From Streptococcus suis (GTDB lineage Bacteria > Bacillota > Bacilli > Lactobacillales > Streptococcaceae), in contig CP031970.1 of the NCBI GenBank assembly GCA_022354845.1, positions 1,364,001-1,428,000 on the forward strand: a stretch of 64,000 nucleotides of DNA, written 5' to 3'. Both the position numbers and the translations under genes were made by a program. The first letter of the stretch is position 1. Each line of letters starts with the position of its first letter. The notes below the pieces were generated by a model. The model did no database searches. It had not been told where the DNA came from and was given only the letters and a program-made list of their open reading frames with translations. Of the stretch, positions 27,344 through 37,119 are shown one piece after another.

Positions 27344-28399
27344 CTACATTTCGTTATCATTAAATTGTCTTAAAAGAATTTTCAGATTTTCTTGCTTTTC
27401 ATTAATAGTTTTTGAAAAGAAAAACTCATCTAAAGAGTTTAATATTTCGATATTCTTTATTATTTCATCTAAACTAAACTTTCTAATTAATTTAATATAG
27501 TTACAATCTTTTAGCCAATTTTCATATGTCATTAATATTTTATGATTATTATTTGGCATTACAATACATGGTGTTTTGGTTATATAACAAAAAATCATAC
27601 CATGTAATCTATCTGTTATCACAAACTTTTTTGAAGCTATCTCATCTATTTTCTTAAATAATAATTCATATCTATTTTCATATTCAAAATTTTTTATACA
27701 GGTATCACTTATTAATACATTCCCATAAATTTTTGAAAGCTTTTTTATCAATTTTGTCTCATCATCGTTTTTTAGAATTTTTTCTCCATCGTCTCTCAAC
27801 ATTAATGACATTCCTTCACGTTTAAAGTTATTATCACATTCTAATGAAAATACTATATCAGGAGTCAAAATAACTTTATTAGAAAATAATTTTTTATAAA
27901 TTTCTTCACTTTTACTTTCTCTAGCACATATTATCATATTCTTATTTCTAGAATAGTCTTTAATACTTCTTTTTAATGAGTATGTTCCATACTTTGTATC
28001 TGAAAAATCAATAGTTTGTGGAAAAATAATAACTTTATTATTTTTAAAATTTCTTATGATAAATCTTCTATACCTTTCTATCAACTCATATCTATCACCT
28101 GTATTTCCTCCACCAATAATTGTTATAAGTGTATTAGAAGTTACTTTTTTCTTCATATCAATAAAAAATTTTACAGTATCTTTTACTGGAATTTCAATTA
28201 TATTTTTATCTTTAAAAACATTCTGCAAAAAATTTTTTTGAGCATAAGTAATTGCAACATCTCCTAAATTATTATAATCTGCTGCAAGCATAACAAGAAC
28301 AGCATTATCTAACGAATTATTCTGAAAATTTTTTCTAGCAAAAATTGAATCATATATATTCAATAAAATATGTTTAATACTTCTAATTATCGACTTCAT
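27344..28399 (-). CDS. Polysaccharide pyruvyltransferase family protein
   Basis: 351 residues of the CsaB/WcaK type (PF04230): AADYNNLGDVAITYAQKNFL at the N-terminus, ITIIGGGNTGDRYELIERYR near residue 95, NKVIIFPQTIDFSD near residue 138, and FVITDRLHGMIFCYITKTPCIVMPN near residue 265. Members add a pyruvate ketal from phosphoenolpyruvate to a sugar, giving an acidic polymer. Its start overlaps the acyltransferase end by 17 bases. A negatively charged capsule is inferred. Confidence 0.88.
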   Translation of the reverse strand: MKSIIRSIKHILLNIYDSIFARKNFQNNSLDNAVLVMLAADYNNLGDVAITYAQKNFLQNVFKDKNIIEIPVKDTVKFFIDMKKKVTSNTLITIIGGGNTGDRYELIERYRRFIIRNFKNNKVIIFPQTIDFSDTKYGTYSLKRSIKDYSRNKNMIICARESKSEEIYKKLFSNKVILTPDIVFSLECDNNFKREGMSLMLRDDGEKILKNDDETKLIKKLSKIYGNVLISDTCIKNFEYENRYELLFKKIDEIASKKFVITDRLHGMIFCYITKTPCIVMPNNNHKILMTYENWLKDCNYIKLIRKFSLDEIIKNIEILNSLDEFFFSKTINEKQENLKILLRQFNDNEM

Positions 28400-28937
28400 T
28401 TTTACTCCTAACTAATTTGGCTGGACAGCCAGCATAAATTGCATTGCTTTCTAACAAATCTTTATTTACGATTGAATTAGCACCAATAACTATATTGTCT
28501 CCAATCCTAACATTACCTATGATTGCTGTACCATAACCTATATCTACATTATTTCCAATTTGTGGGCACATATTGTTAATGCCGTTATTACCTATGCAAT
28601 TGTTACCATGTAAATAGCAATTATCTCCAAGTGTGCTGTTTTCATTTATAATTATATTGCTATGGAAAATAGTAAAGTTTTTTCCAATTTTAGCTCCATT
28701 AATTTCTAATCCATACTTGTTACAATATAAATTTTTCTTTTTTGTAATATATATATATTGGATTTTATTGATTATGCCTTTATGGTTTAACTTGTAAAAT
28801 CTATATAGCCTATTATATTTCAAAGCCTTATAATAAATATAATTTTGGTGTCCAATAATCACATAAATAAAAGATTTTTTCCCTAAATAATTTTTTTTAT
28901 CGTTTTTTATTTCTTTTCTTATATCTTTTATATTCAT
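28383..28937 (-). CDS. Serine O-acetyltransferase-like hexapeptide acyltransferase
   Basis: 184 residues: a basic N-terminal part (residues 1-75) of unknown type, then a left-handed beta-helix of hexapeptide repeats (IGKNFTIFHSNIIINENSTLGDNCYL, NVDIGYGTAIIGNVRIGDNIVIGANSIV) and AGCPAKLV at the end. It is likely to O-acetylate a capsule sugar or serine-like group. It overlaps the GT2 gene by four bases. Confidence 0.9.
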   Translation of the reverse strand: MNIKDIRKEIKNDKKNYLGKKSFIYVIIGHQNYIYYKALKYNRLYRFYKLNHKGIINKIQYIYITKKKNLYCNKYGLEINGAKIGKNFTIFHSNIIINENSTLGDNCYLHGNNCIGNNGINNMCPQIGNNVDIGYGTAIIGNVRIGDNIVIGANSIVNKDLLESNAIYAGCPAKLVRSKNEVDN

Positions 28938-29851
28938 TGTTTTACTCCCATAATCAGCAATAAAATTTTAATTTTTAATATAAATTTCACATTACAGTCC
29001 AATATAACATTTTTATAATGTTTTTTTAAATGTAGCATTACTTTATCTTTCACCATTTCATACTCTTTTGGAATTTGGTTTAATAAATTTACACATTCTG
29101 CACAAATTCTTGATTCAGCTGATTTTTTTATTTTTGTTTTTGAATATTTTTTATAAATATCATTTGCAAATTCTAATGCATCTAATTTTTTTTCGTTGAA
29201 TTCAGATCCCATTATACTCGTTTTTCTTTGTAAATAAAAATAATCTTGTGAAGTAGAATAAGCAATAATGGATGCTTTTTCAAACAACTTATAAAAAGTT
29301 CCCAAATCTTCACATAACTTTCCTTTAGGAAATAATATTCCCTTAAATAATTCATATTTGTATAATTTTCCCCATGCACTATTTGCAATGTTTTTTTGAT
29401 ATAAAACATCAATAATGGCATCTTGCGAACTAAATACCTTTTCACGATTATGTTTGATTTTTTTCCCAAAACTATTATCTTCATAAGAATTTATATAGTT
29501 AGTACATGAAATATCAGCGTTATATTTTAACATTAATTCATATAAGTTTTTAATATAATCTTTTGATATATAGTCATCACTATCAATAAAAGTAATTAGC
29601 TTGCAAGTACAAAATTTCATTCCATAATTTCTTGCATCACTCAATCCACCATTTTTTTTCGATACCACTTTAAATCTTTTATCATCTTTCGAACTTTCAA
29701 TACACACTTTTAATGAGTTGTCTGTTGATCCATCATTTACAATGATAACTTCAATATTGGAATATGATTGTGCAATAATACTTTCTATACATTTCTTTAC
29801 ATATTTTTCTACATTATACACTGGTACTACAACGCATATTTTCTCATTCAT
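28934..29851 (-). CDS. GT2-family glycosyltransferase
   Basis: 305 residues of GT-A fold: VVVPVYNVEKYVKKCIESI, VIIVNDGSTDNSLKVC, NGGLSDARNYGM and the metal-binding FIDSDDY at about residue 90. It adds one sugar of the capsule repeat unit from a nucleotide donor; donor unknown. It overlaps Wzy and the acyltransferase by four bases on each side, so translation is coupled. Confidence 0.93.
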   Translation of the reverse strand: MNEKICVVVPVYNVEKYVKKCIESIIAQSYSNIEVIIVNDGSTDNSLKVCIESSKDDKRFKVVSKKNGGLSDARNYGMKFCTCKLITFIDSDDYISKDYIKNLYELMLKYNADISCTNYINSYEDNSFGKKIKHNREKVFSSQDAIIDVLYQKNIANSAWGKLYKYELFKGILFPKGKLCEDLGTFYKLFEKASIIAYSTSQDYFYLQRKTSIMGSEFNEKKLDALEFANDIYKKYSKTKIKKSAESRICAECVNLLNQIPKEYEMVKDKVMLHLKKHYKNVILDCNVKFILKIKILLLIMGVKQ

Positions 29852-30981
29852 TTTTCACCGCCATAAAAAAAACTTATTGATGTATATTGCCCCGTCATAT
29901 AAAATAGTAAAAATATCAAAGATTCAATTAATACTAAAAATAGGACGAGTAATTTATTTTTACTGTTAAACTTTTCACATGATATTATATTTATAATAGG
30001 CAATGATAATAGCATTAAGACACTTCGTGAAAACCTAACAAACATATGATACTCAAATATTGAGCCTATACAAAAGCATAATAGAAATTTAAGAAATCTA
30101 TCATACTTTTCATTTCTATTATTCTCATTTCTAGTGCACTTAGCTTTATAAATAAAATATATAACCACGCTGCTTATATAGAATATCGAATAAACCACAG
30201 TATATAGTGAAACATTTGCAACTGCATTTGCTTCAGTGGAATCATATGATGTTAATTTCTGACTCAATAGCAAAATATAACTATTATTGGTAACTTTTAG
30301 CAAAATTGTTAACAAATTTGTTTTCATCAATGTCCAAAGTAGCAATAACATGCAAATAATTTTATCATGCCTTTTGCTTAACAATAAAAGTAGCCTAATT
30401 ATTAACAAGATAATTACAGATGGATGAAAAAAGCATAATAGTATATATCCCAAAAGGCACTTTTTAAAGCTTGCACTCATGACGAGATCCTTGTATAAAA
30501 TATAACAAAACAAAGATATTGCCATGGGATTTCTAATTCCTGATATTACACCTAAATAATTACTAATCAAATAAAATGCTATTAATGCTATCATTAATCC
30601 ATATTTACTCTTTTTATTATTTTTTGAATATTTAATCATAATATTCGATATAAAAAAATAATATATAAAGCACGTAACTGCTGGCAATAAAAATTTATTA
30701 TTTAATATCACAAATATCGAAACATATAATCCAGCAATTGGTAAAGCACTATAATCGTTATGTTTTAATAAAAATTCTAAACCACTTTGTTTAGCAATTT
30801 CTATTTGAGTATAATATCTATAAATATCTAATGACTTTAATGGAACTAAATGGTAAGCAAAAATAGAAAGTATTATACAACATAAAAGATTTAACACCCA
30901 TATATTACGATAAGACATTTTTGTAGATGCTAAAAACATTGCTATAACTATTGCTAGAATTAAGGCAAATTTAATTATCAT
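29848..30981 (-). CDS. wzy: Wzy capsule polymerase (EpsG-like)
   Basis: 377 residues with about ten to eleven hydrophobic helices and no other domain. The LVPLKSLDIYRYYTQIEIAK near residue 48, GVISGIRNPMAISLFCYILYKD near residue 142 and FFHPSVIILLIIR are typical of EpsG/O-antigen polymerases. It would join repeat units on the outer face of the membrane. It overlaps the GT4 gene upstream by 11 bases. Confidence 0.85.
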   Translation of the reverse strand: MIIKFALILAIVIAMFLASTKMSYRNIWVLNLLCCIILSIFAYHLVPLKSLDIYRYYTQIEIAKQSGLEFLLKHNDYSALPIAGLYVSIFVILNNKFLLPAVTCFIYYFFISNIMIKYSKNNKKSKYGLMIALIAFYLISNYLGVISGIRNPMAISLFCYILYKDLVMSASFKKCLLGYILLCFFHPSVIILLIIRLLLLLSKRHDKIICMLLLLWTLMKTNLLTILLKVTNNSYILLLSQKLTSYDSTEANAVANVSLYTVVYSIFYISSVVIYFIYKAKCTRNENNRNEKYDRFLKFLLCFCIGSIFEYHMFVRFSRSVLMLLSLPIINIISCEKFNSKNKLLVLFLVLIESLIFLLFYMTGQYTSISFFYGGEK

Positions 30982-32065
30982 AACTTCCCTCGTAAATCTT
31001 ATTTATTTGATCATAAACCTTTTCACATATTGAGTTTTCATCAAAGCCATTTTCCTTTAAAATATGATTCATATCTGTCCTTTTACTAACTTTAAAGTTC
31101 ATTATACTATTTATCCAGTCTTCTTCATTTAAAGACAAGAAACTTACTAAATTAGTTATATTAGAACTTTTAGTTATAGTATTTGACAGAATACATGGCA
31201 ATCCCGTTGCCTGTGCTTCAACTGACACAATTGGAAATCCTTCATAAAAACTTGGAAGTAATAACAAATCTGACGCATTTAATAAGTTATTTACATCAGT
31301 TCTTTGTCCTAAAAAACATATATTATTTATTTTCTTATCTCTTACATATTTTTTTAAATTCTCAAGGTCAGTACCATTTCCAACTAATAGTAATTTAAAG
31401 TTTTTTTCTGATTTATTTAGTTTAACCATGAGATTTATTAAGAATTTTTGATTTTTAGGATATTCTACTCTTCCAACATTAATCATTACAATATCTTTCG
31501 TTGACACTCCTAGCAACTTCCTAATTTCTTTTCTTAAATTGCTATCATAAAAAAAAATATTTTGGTCAATCGCATTATTAACTTGAATAACATTTTTAGC
31601 GTTTCCGTAAACCCACTCTTTTGCAACATCTGAACAAGTAAACTTTACTGAAGAAACAATATTTAATAAGTTTCTATTAATTATATTTAATAACTCAAAA
31701 GCTTTATTTATATTTCTATCTTTTCCACCATGAGCGTGTGATATTATTTTATATCCGAGTAATTTTGCAAAAATAATTGGAAAAACAAAATATGTTCCAC
31801 TTGTATTATAATAAAAAATATTAGTTTTGCTTCTTTCTTTTTTTATAATTTTATAAAGATTAGTCAAACGTTCAATCTTATTTCTGTAATTATAATAAAA
31901 TACCTTACCATTCATTTTGTTAATTAATGGAGCATATACACTATCTTTACCTTTTATTATATAATTAAATGAAATATCTTTGTTCAGCATATTCTTATTT
32001 AGGTTCATCATAAACTCAGATATTCCACCCTTTTGATTACTGATTCCATAAACTAAAATCTGCAT
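30971..32065 (-). CDS. GT4-family glycosyltransferase
   Basis: 364 residues of GT-B fold. The N-terminal glycine-rich loop YGISNQKGGISEFMMNL, the linker FKLLLVGNGTDLENLKKYV and the C-terminal donor site LLLPSFYEGFPIVSVEAQATGLPCILS (EX7E-like) are clear. The second of two close ATGs is chosen since GGAG is then seven bases upstream. It is a paralogue of the transferase at 33021. Confidence 0.92.
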   Translation of the reverse strand: MQILVYGISNQKGGISEFMMNLNKNMLNKDISFNYIIKGKDSVYAPLINKMNGKVFYYNYRNKIERLTNLYKIIKKERSKTNIFYYNTSGTYFVFPIIFAKLLGYKIISHAHGGKDRNINKAFELLNIINRNLLNIVSSVKFTCSDVAKEWVYGNAKNVIQVNNAIDQNIFFYDSNLRKEIRKLLGVSTKDIVMINVGRVEYPKNQKFLINLMVKLNKSEKNFKLLLVGNGTDLENLKKYVRDKKINNICFLGQRTDVNNLLNASDLLLLPSFYEGFPIVSVEAQATGLPCILSNTITKSSNITNLVSFLSLNEEDWINSIMNFKVSKRTDMNHILKENGFDENSICEKVYDQINKIYEGSYDN

Positions 32066-32067
32066 AA

Positions 32068-33024
32068 TCATACTCCTTTTTGCATTTTTTTAATTCTTTT
32101 TTCTGCCCTAGTACTCTCTAAAAACTCAATCACTTTACAATAATAATACTTAATTAATTCTATATTTTCAGCTATAGTACTTTTTGATGTGTTAAATTCA
32201 TCAAAAGTTTCATAAGTTATCTTATCAACATTTGAAAATTTATTACATCCCATTACAATTTTTTTGTTATAATCAATATTTTTATCAATTATAGGCTTTT
32301 TCTTTTGAAAATGTAAGTAAAAAAATACATCTTTCTTTTCAATAACCCCGTTTATATATACATATCTATAAATATCGCCATTCTCTAGTACAAAAATTTG
32401 TTTTTTCCAATTCTGGTGATTTATTGTTTTAAAACGCTTATGTCTCTTGTCAATGTCAGCATATTCATTTGACGAATACTGTAAAACATTATTTTTATCA
32501 ATTATTTTATTTATACCAGTATATTCATCAAACGCGTAATTTTCTTCATTTTCAAATACTTCTCTCCAATCAAAAACAGCACCACTTTTTCTGAAAATAT
32601 AATTCATTTCTTCCGTATTTTTATATAAAACAAAATGCCCAAAGCGATTAATTTTTTCGAATTGTTTAATAGTTTTATCTGGTATAAAATTTGAAATTTT
32701 GCCAAACACTTGATCTAAATCACAATGCCCCCAATAATCATAATCTTTGATATAATCTTCAAAAATTACGCCATATGCTGGTCTGAAATCGCAAAACTTA
32801 TATGGTTTAGAAAAACTAACTTTTATTTCAAGTTTTTTTTCAATAAGTTTTTTTATCTGTTCAAACTTTATATTAATTATTTTCAGATTTTTCATATCAC
32901 TTTTTAAATTTTGATCTGTGAAAATAAAAAAATCATAATTTGGATTATTTTTACAACTACATTTCCATAATTCATAATAATCTGGAATTTTTCCATACCA
33001 ACATATAATTAAACACTTTTTCAT
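32068..33024 (-). CDS. DUF6625-family putative capsule glycosyltransferase
   Basis: 318 residues. The N-terminus KKCLIICWYGKIPDYYELW and the block YDYWGHCDLDQVFGKISNFIPD around residue 100 mark the DUF6625 family found in capsule and O-antigen loci. The DLD motif in a GT-A-like context suggests metal-dependent sugar transfer, but no activity is established that I can name. The start is the ATG with GGAG six bases upstream. It overlaps the preceding GT4 gene by four bases. Confidence 0.8.
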   Translation of the reverse strand: MKKCLIICWYGKIPDYYELWKCSCKNNPNYDFFIFTDQNLKSDMKNLKIINIKFEQIKKLIEKKLEIKVSFSKPYKFCDFRPAYGVIFEDYIKDYDYWGHCDLDQVFGKISNFIPDKTIKQFEKINRFGHFVLYKNTEEMNYIFRKSGAVFDWREVFENEENYAFDEYTGINKIIDKNNVLQYSSNEYADIDKRHKRFKTINHQNWKKQIFVLENGDIYRYVYINGVIEKKDVFFYLHFQKKKPIIDKNIDYNKKIVMGCNKFSNVDKITYETFDEFNTSKSTIAENIELIKYYYCKVIEFLESTRAEKRIKKMQKGV

Positions 33025-34139
33025 AGTTTTCTCCATTCATAAAAATTAAAGATTTTTTGGGTTTCAGTATCTATATTAAATCCCTTATCAGATATTTCTT
33101 TTTTGGGATTTAATCGTTTAAATTTTTTGATTTTTTCTATTATAGTATAAGCCCACTCTTCTACACTTTGATTTAGTGATAAAAACTCAGTAGTGTCCAA
33201 CACTTTTGTTTCTTTTGTCATATCATCTGAAAATATGCATAATAGTCCAGTTGCTTGTGCTTCAACTCCAACAACTGGCAGTCCTTCATACAATGATGGT
33301 AAGCAAAATACATCAAATGCTTGATATAATTCATTTATATCGTATCTTTGTCCTAAAAATTTGACATTTTTTTCTAATCCTAAATCTCTGACCTTCTCTT
33401 TCATTTCTTCCATTAAAGGACCTTGTCCTGCAAGTAATAAAATAGAATTTTCTTGTTGTTTATGTACTTCATTAAATATATCAATTAAAAATCTATGATT
33501 TTTTTGTTCAACAAATCTACCAACATGACCAATTACTAAAGTATCATCTTCTATATTTAATTCTTTTCTTTTCTTTTTTCTTTTTTCTTCATCATATTTA
33601 AATTTATCTAAATCAATTGCATTGTTTAAAAGATAAACATTACCATTGTCATATTCTTTGTTTCCGAACAACCATCTGCCAGCAAGTTCTGAACAACACA
33701 TATAATCTGTTGCAAATACTTTGCTAAATGGTCTTAATACCTGCTTCAATAAATTCTTCTTTTTTTCTTTTTTATTTGTCGTGCTATGACTATGTGCAAT
33801 TCTTACTGGAACTCCAGCACACTTAGCAGCAAACAAACTAAAAACTGATAATGTATTAATATGCGAGTGAACTATTTTGTATCCACCAGATTTTAAAACT
33901 TCTTTTAGTTTTATATGATACTTAAAAACTTTTTGATATGGCGGTATTAAAATAACTTTACCACCCATTTTTTCTATTTCTCCATATGGAATATTCGTAG
34001 AATCTTCATCACATATAAAATCGAACTGAATTTTAGTTCTATCAATATGTCTATAATAATTCATTACGACAGATTCCACTCCACCACCAAGCCATTTTCC
34101 TATAATTTGTACCACTCTTATCGGCTCATTTTTTTCCAC
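33021..34139 (-). CDS. GT4-family glycosyltransferase (EpsF-like), first gene of cassette
   Basis: About 372 residues of GT-B fold: IGKWLGGGVESVVMNYYRHID, IVHSHINTLSVFSLFAAKCAGVPVRIAHSHST, VIGHVGRFVEQKNH and FCLPSLYEGLPVVGVEAQATGLLCIFS. The start is a GTG at 34139 preceded by AGGAG; the earlier in-frame ATG has no ribosome site. It opens the tightly overlapping cassette running to VanZ. Its promoter must lie in the AT-rich 34140-34300 region or further upstream beyond the IS30. Confidence 0.9.
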   Translation of the reverse strand: MEKNEPIRVVQIIGKWLGGGVESVVMNYYRHIDRTKIQFDFICDEDSTNIPYGEIEKMGGKVILIPPYQKVFKYHIKLKEVLKSGGYKIVHSHINTLSVFSLFAAKCAGVPVRIAHSHSTTNKKEKKKNLLKQVLRPFSKVFATDYMCCSELAGRWLFGNKEYDNGNVYLLNNAIDLDKFKYDEEKRKKKRKELNIEDDTLVIGHVGRFVEQKNHRFLIDIFNEVHKQQENSILLLAGQGPLMEEMKEKVRDLGLEKNVKFLGQRYDINELYQAFDVFCLPSLYEGLPVVGVEAQATGLLCIFSDDMTKETKVLDTTEFLSLNQSVEEWAYTIIEKIKKFKRLNPKKEISDKGFNIDTETQKIFNFYEWRKL

Positions 34140-34373
34140 AAAATTCACTTCTCCTAAAAAAAAAAATGCACTATACAATGCAATGATAAATACTCAAACT
34201 AACTCTATTGTATAATCTATTCTATATTTTTAAATCAATCTGTTTTGTCTTTCAAATATAATGTTCATCTGAAAGAAACTCGACAATACTATAATATTAT
34301 ACACCAAAAGAACTAAAGTTTCAACTTTTTCAGCCATTTTTTTGCTCAATTTTGCATAGTAAATTTTGTCTGA

Positions 34374-35603
34374 AAGTTCTATAATGAAGTTAGCCACCTC
34401 GCCTTGTTCAAAAATATTTGTTTCACTATCTTTGAGTAAGCCTGTAATTTCATTTGATAACAGGCTTGGAGCTGTTAGGCTAAGTAGCCAAGGCTAATAG
34501 TAGCCTTGGTTTAGCTGACAAAACAGGTTCAAGGGTTCCTGTTGTCAAAGAAAATCGATGTTAAGGTATAAGAAAACACCTCTGTGCTATACTTGTAGTT
34601 CACCACAAACACAAGAAAGAGGCACAGAGATGCAAGAACAGTATACACCAAAAGGGAAACATTTGACAATGGATAACCGTCGCCTGATTGAACGATGAAA
34701 AAATGAAAATATGTCCAATCGTGAAATTGAAGGGTTGCTTGGAAAGGCTCCTCAGACGATTAATAATGAAGTCAAACGTGGGACAACTTTACAACAAGTG
34801 CGAAAAGGGCTGTACAAAAAAGTCTATTCTGCCGACTATGCACAAACGGTATACCAAACTAATCGAAAACGATCGGTAAAAAAAATAATCCTAACGAAGG
34901 AAATGAAAGAGAAAATTTTACACTATGCTAAGCAAAAGTTTTCTCCTGAAATGATGGTTAAGAAGAAGAAAATGAAAGTGGGCATTTCAACCATTTACTA
35001 TTGGTTTCATAATGGTCATTTAGGATTGACGAAAGCAGACATGCTTTACCCTAGAAAAGGGAAAAGTGTCAAGAAGCAAGCCAGTCCTAACTTTAAACCA
35101 GCAGGCAAATCAATTGAAGATCGACCTGAAGTTATTAATCTTCGCTTAGAAAATGGTCATTATGAAATTGATACAGTTCTACTAACCAGAGTGAAAAATC
35201 ATTGCCTTTTAGTCTTAACCGACCGTCGGAGTAGACACCAAATCATCCGTCTGATACCTAACAAAACCACTGAATCAGTCAATCAAGCACTGGAGGGAAT
35301 CTTGAGGGAACATCATATCCTGTCTATAACTGCAGATAATGGTACAGAATTTAGTCGTCTGGCTGAGGTCTTTCCTGAGGAACATATCTACTATGCACAT
35401 CCCTACTCTTCATGGGAGAGGGGAACGAATGAAAATCACAATCGATTGATTCGGAGATGGTTACCAAAAGGAACCAAGAAAACGACTCTGAATGAAGTCG
35501 CTTTTATCGAAAATTGGATTAATAATTACCCTAAAAAATGCTTGGACTACAAGTCGCCGAGTGAATTTCTTATGGGTGGCTAATTTCAACTTGAAATTTG
35601 GGA
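34374..35603 (+). mobile_element. IS30-family insertion sequence, inserted in a parA gene
   Basis: The transposase gene plus imperfect inverted ends: left AAAGTTCTATAATGAAGTTAGCC and right, read in reverse, AAATTTCAAGTTGAAATTAGCC. A second weaker end-like stretch lies at 34317-34345. The right end abuts the truncated ParA coding sequence. It points against the capsule genes, splitting the cassette from the conserved block. The 34140-34373 stretch shows no gene. Confidence 0.75.
34630..35583 (+). pseudogene. IS30-family transposase with in-frame TGA
   Basis: The frame starts MQEQYTPKGKHLTMDNRRLI and meets TGA at 34696 where relatives have tryptophan; beyond it the frame stays open for about 295 codons. 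The remainder includes the helix-turn-helix MSNREIEGLLGKAPQTINNEV and the DDE core: YEIDTVLLTR, SITADNGTEFS and YSSWERGTNENHNRLIRRWLPKG. A single base change inactivates full-length translation; restart at 34711 is conceivable. Confidence 0.88.
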
Positions 35604-36045
35604 GTGCACAAGCAAGTGCATTAATTGGTAACATTCCAAGTGAAGGCTGAGTATCTATTAAAATATAATCATATTGGTCTTTTATACTTTGAATTGAATG
35701 TCTCAAAGTATATTCTCAACTCATTGCTCCAACAAGCGTCATTTCAATACTAGATAAATGAATATCACTTGGTATTAAATCTAAATTTTCATTATGATAT
35801 TTAATACATTTTTCAAAATCTATCTTTTTGTCACTCAAGGTATTTAGCAGTACTTCATTAAGAGTCACAGGAATTTCGTCTTCTATCCACCCCATATATG
35901 TTGTTAAATTACCTTGAGAATCTGCAACAATAAGTAAAACTTTTTTACCTTGACTTGCAAGTGCTGCACCAAGATTAAATGTTGTAGTTGTTTTACCAAC
36001 ACCACCTTTTTGGTTTGAAATAGCAATTATTTCACATTGTGCCAT
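35604..36045 (-). pseudogene. ParA-family ATPase, nonsense-mutated and truncated by IS30
   Basis: The N-terminus IIAISNQKGGVGKTTTTFNLGAALA carries an intact deviant Walker A. After AMS a TGA at 35716 interrupts, and the same frame continues EYTLRHSIQSIKDQYDYIL and IDTQPSLGMLPINALACA before stopping at the IS30 end. The Walker A' region reads LLIVADSQGN where LLIDADSQ is usual. ParA is a plasmid or [18 protein letters not shown] partition protein and has no role in capsule synthesis, so this marks a relic of a mobile element. AGGAG lies upstream. Confidence 0.85.
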
Positions 36046-36117
36046 ATTCTTCATCTCCTTTCCTTAAATTTAGCCATCATTTATAGATGGCATGTACAAA
36101 AAAAGAATTAGCATTTG

Positions 36118-36273
36118 CTAGTCTAAAATTTCCATATACTTAATTAATAATTCATCAATTCCATCTGTATTTTCATTTTCTCTTATAAGTTTATTTCTAA
36201 ATTCATTTAAGGAATTGATTATTATTTTTAATTCATATATATCAAGTTTTAATTTATATTTTTTCATATCCAT
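36118..36273 (-). CDS. Small hypothetical protein, 51 aa
   Basis: MDMKKYKLKLDIYELKIIIN at the start and a highly charged, helix-forming remainder. It sits on the parA strand 72 bases upstream of that gene and shares its AT-rich composition, so it may come from the same mobile element. No family is recognised and the ribosome site is weak (GTGG). Confidence 0.4.
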   Translation of the reverse strand: MDMKKYKLKLDIYELKIIINSLNEFRNKLIRENENTDGIDELLIKYMEILD

Positions 36274-36363
36274 CCACTACATTTAATATAATAATTTTTT
36301 ATATGAAATAAAAATATGCTAAAAAAAGAGATAAAATACATTATCCCTCATTATAGTTTGATA

Positions 36364-37119
36364 CTACTTTGCACCTGTTTTAAATAACACTGCTGCTATT
36401 GTTAAGAATACACACTTAATATCTAATATTAAATTACAATTTTTACAATAGAAATATTCTAATTCAAGTCTTCTTTCATAAGTAGTAGCTGACCTTCCGT
36501 TAGCGGCCCACCACCCCGAGATGCCTGGGCGAACACTTTCATATATTGCATGATTTCCTTTATGAGCATCAAGCTCTCCTTCAACTAAAGGTCGAGGTCC
36601 TATCATAGACATATCACCTTTAATTACATTGATGAATTGTGGCAATTCATCTAATGATGTTTTTCTTAAAATATTTCCCATTTTTGTTATTCTTGGATCA
36701 TTTTCAAATTTATGATTTAAGTCCCATTCTTTTTTATACTTAGGGTCTTTTAAAAGTTCTTTTAACACTTCATCTGCATTCCATACCATACTTCTAATTT
36801 TATATATATATATCGGTTTACCATTTTTTCCGATTCTCTTTTGTTTATAAAATATTGATTTTTTATCTCCTGTTGCTATGTAACATATTTTAGTTACTAT
36901 TGCTACTGGAATTAATGCTATAATGCCAAGCAATGAGAAAATTATGTCGAAGATTCTTTTAATGCTAAAATATGAAGCTCTTTCAATTTTATGCAAAATT
37001 GCTTTTGATTTTTTTACATTGTTGTTAACTGGTACTATAACAGATTCAATCGCAACAACATCATTTAAAACTTTAGAATTATCTTTAGTGTCTTTAACTG
37101 CTGAATCTATTGGAACCAT
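36364..37119 (-). CDS. Undecaprenyl-phosphate sugar phosphotransferase (second initiating transferase)
   Basis: 251 residues: one membrane helix (IFDIIFSLLGIIALIPVAIV, about residues 57-76) followed by the polyprenyl-phosphate sugar-1-phosphate transferase domain: FYKQKRIGKNGKPIYIYKIRSM, DPRITKMGNILRKTSLDELPQFINVIKGDMSMIGPRP and the complete C-terminus GISGWWAANGRSATTYERRLELEY to KTGAK. It lacks the four-helix N-terminal part of CpsE. It would start the repeat unit by linking sugar-1-phosphate to undecaprenyl phosphate, probably replacing the truncated CpsE. GGGGGTGG precedes the ATG, which overlaps the end of cpsE. Confidence 0.88.
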   Translation of the reverse strand: MVPIDSAVKDTKDNSKVLNDVVAIESVIVPVNNNVKKSKAILHKIERASYFSIKRIFDIIFSLLGIIALIPVAIVTKICYIATGDKKSIFYKQKRIGKNGKPIYIYKIRSMVWNADEVLKELLKDPKYKKEWDLNHKFENDPRITKMGNILRKTSLDELPQFINVIKGDMSMIGPRPLVEGELDAHKGNHAIYESVRPGISGWWAANGRSATTYERRLELEYFYCKNCNLILDIKCVFLTIAAVLFKTGAK

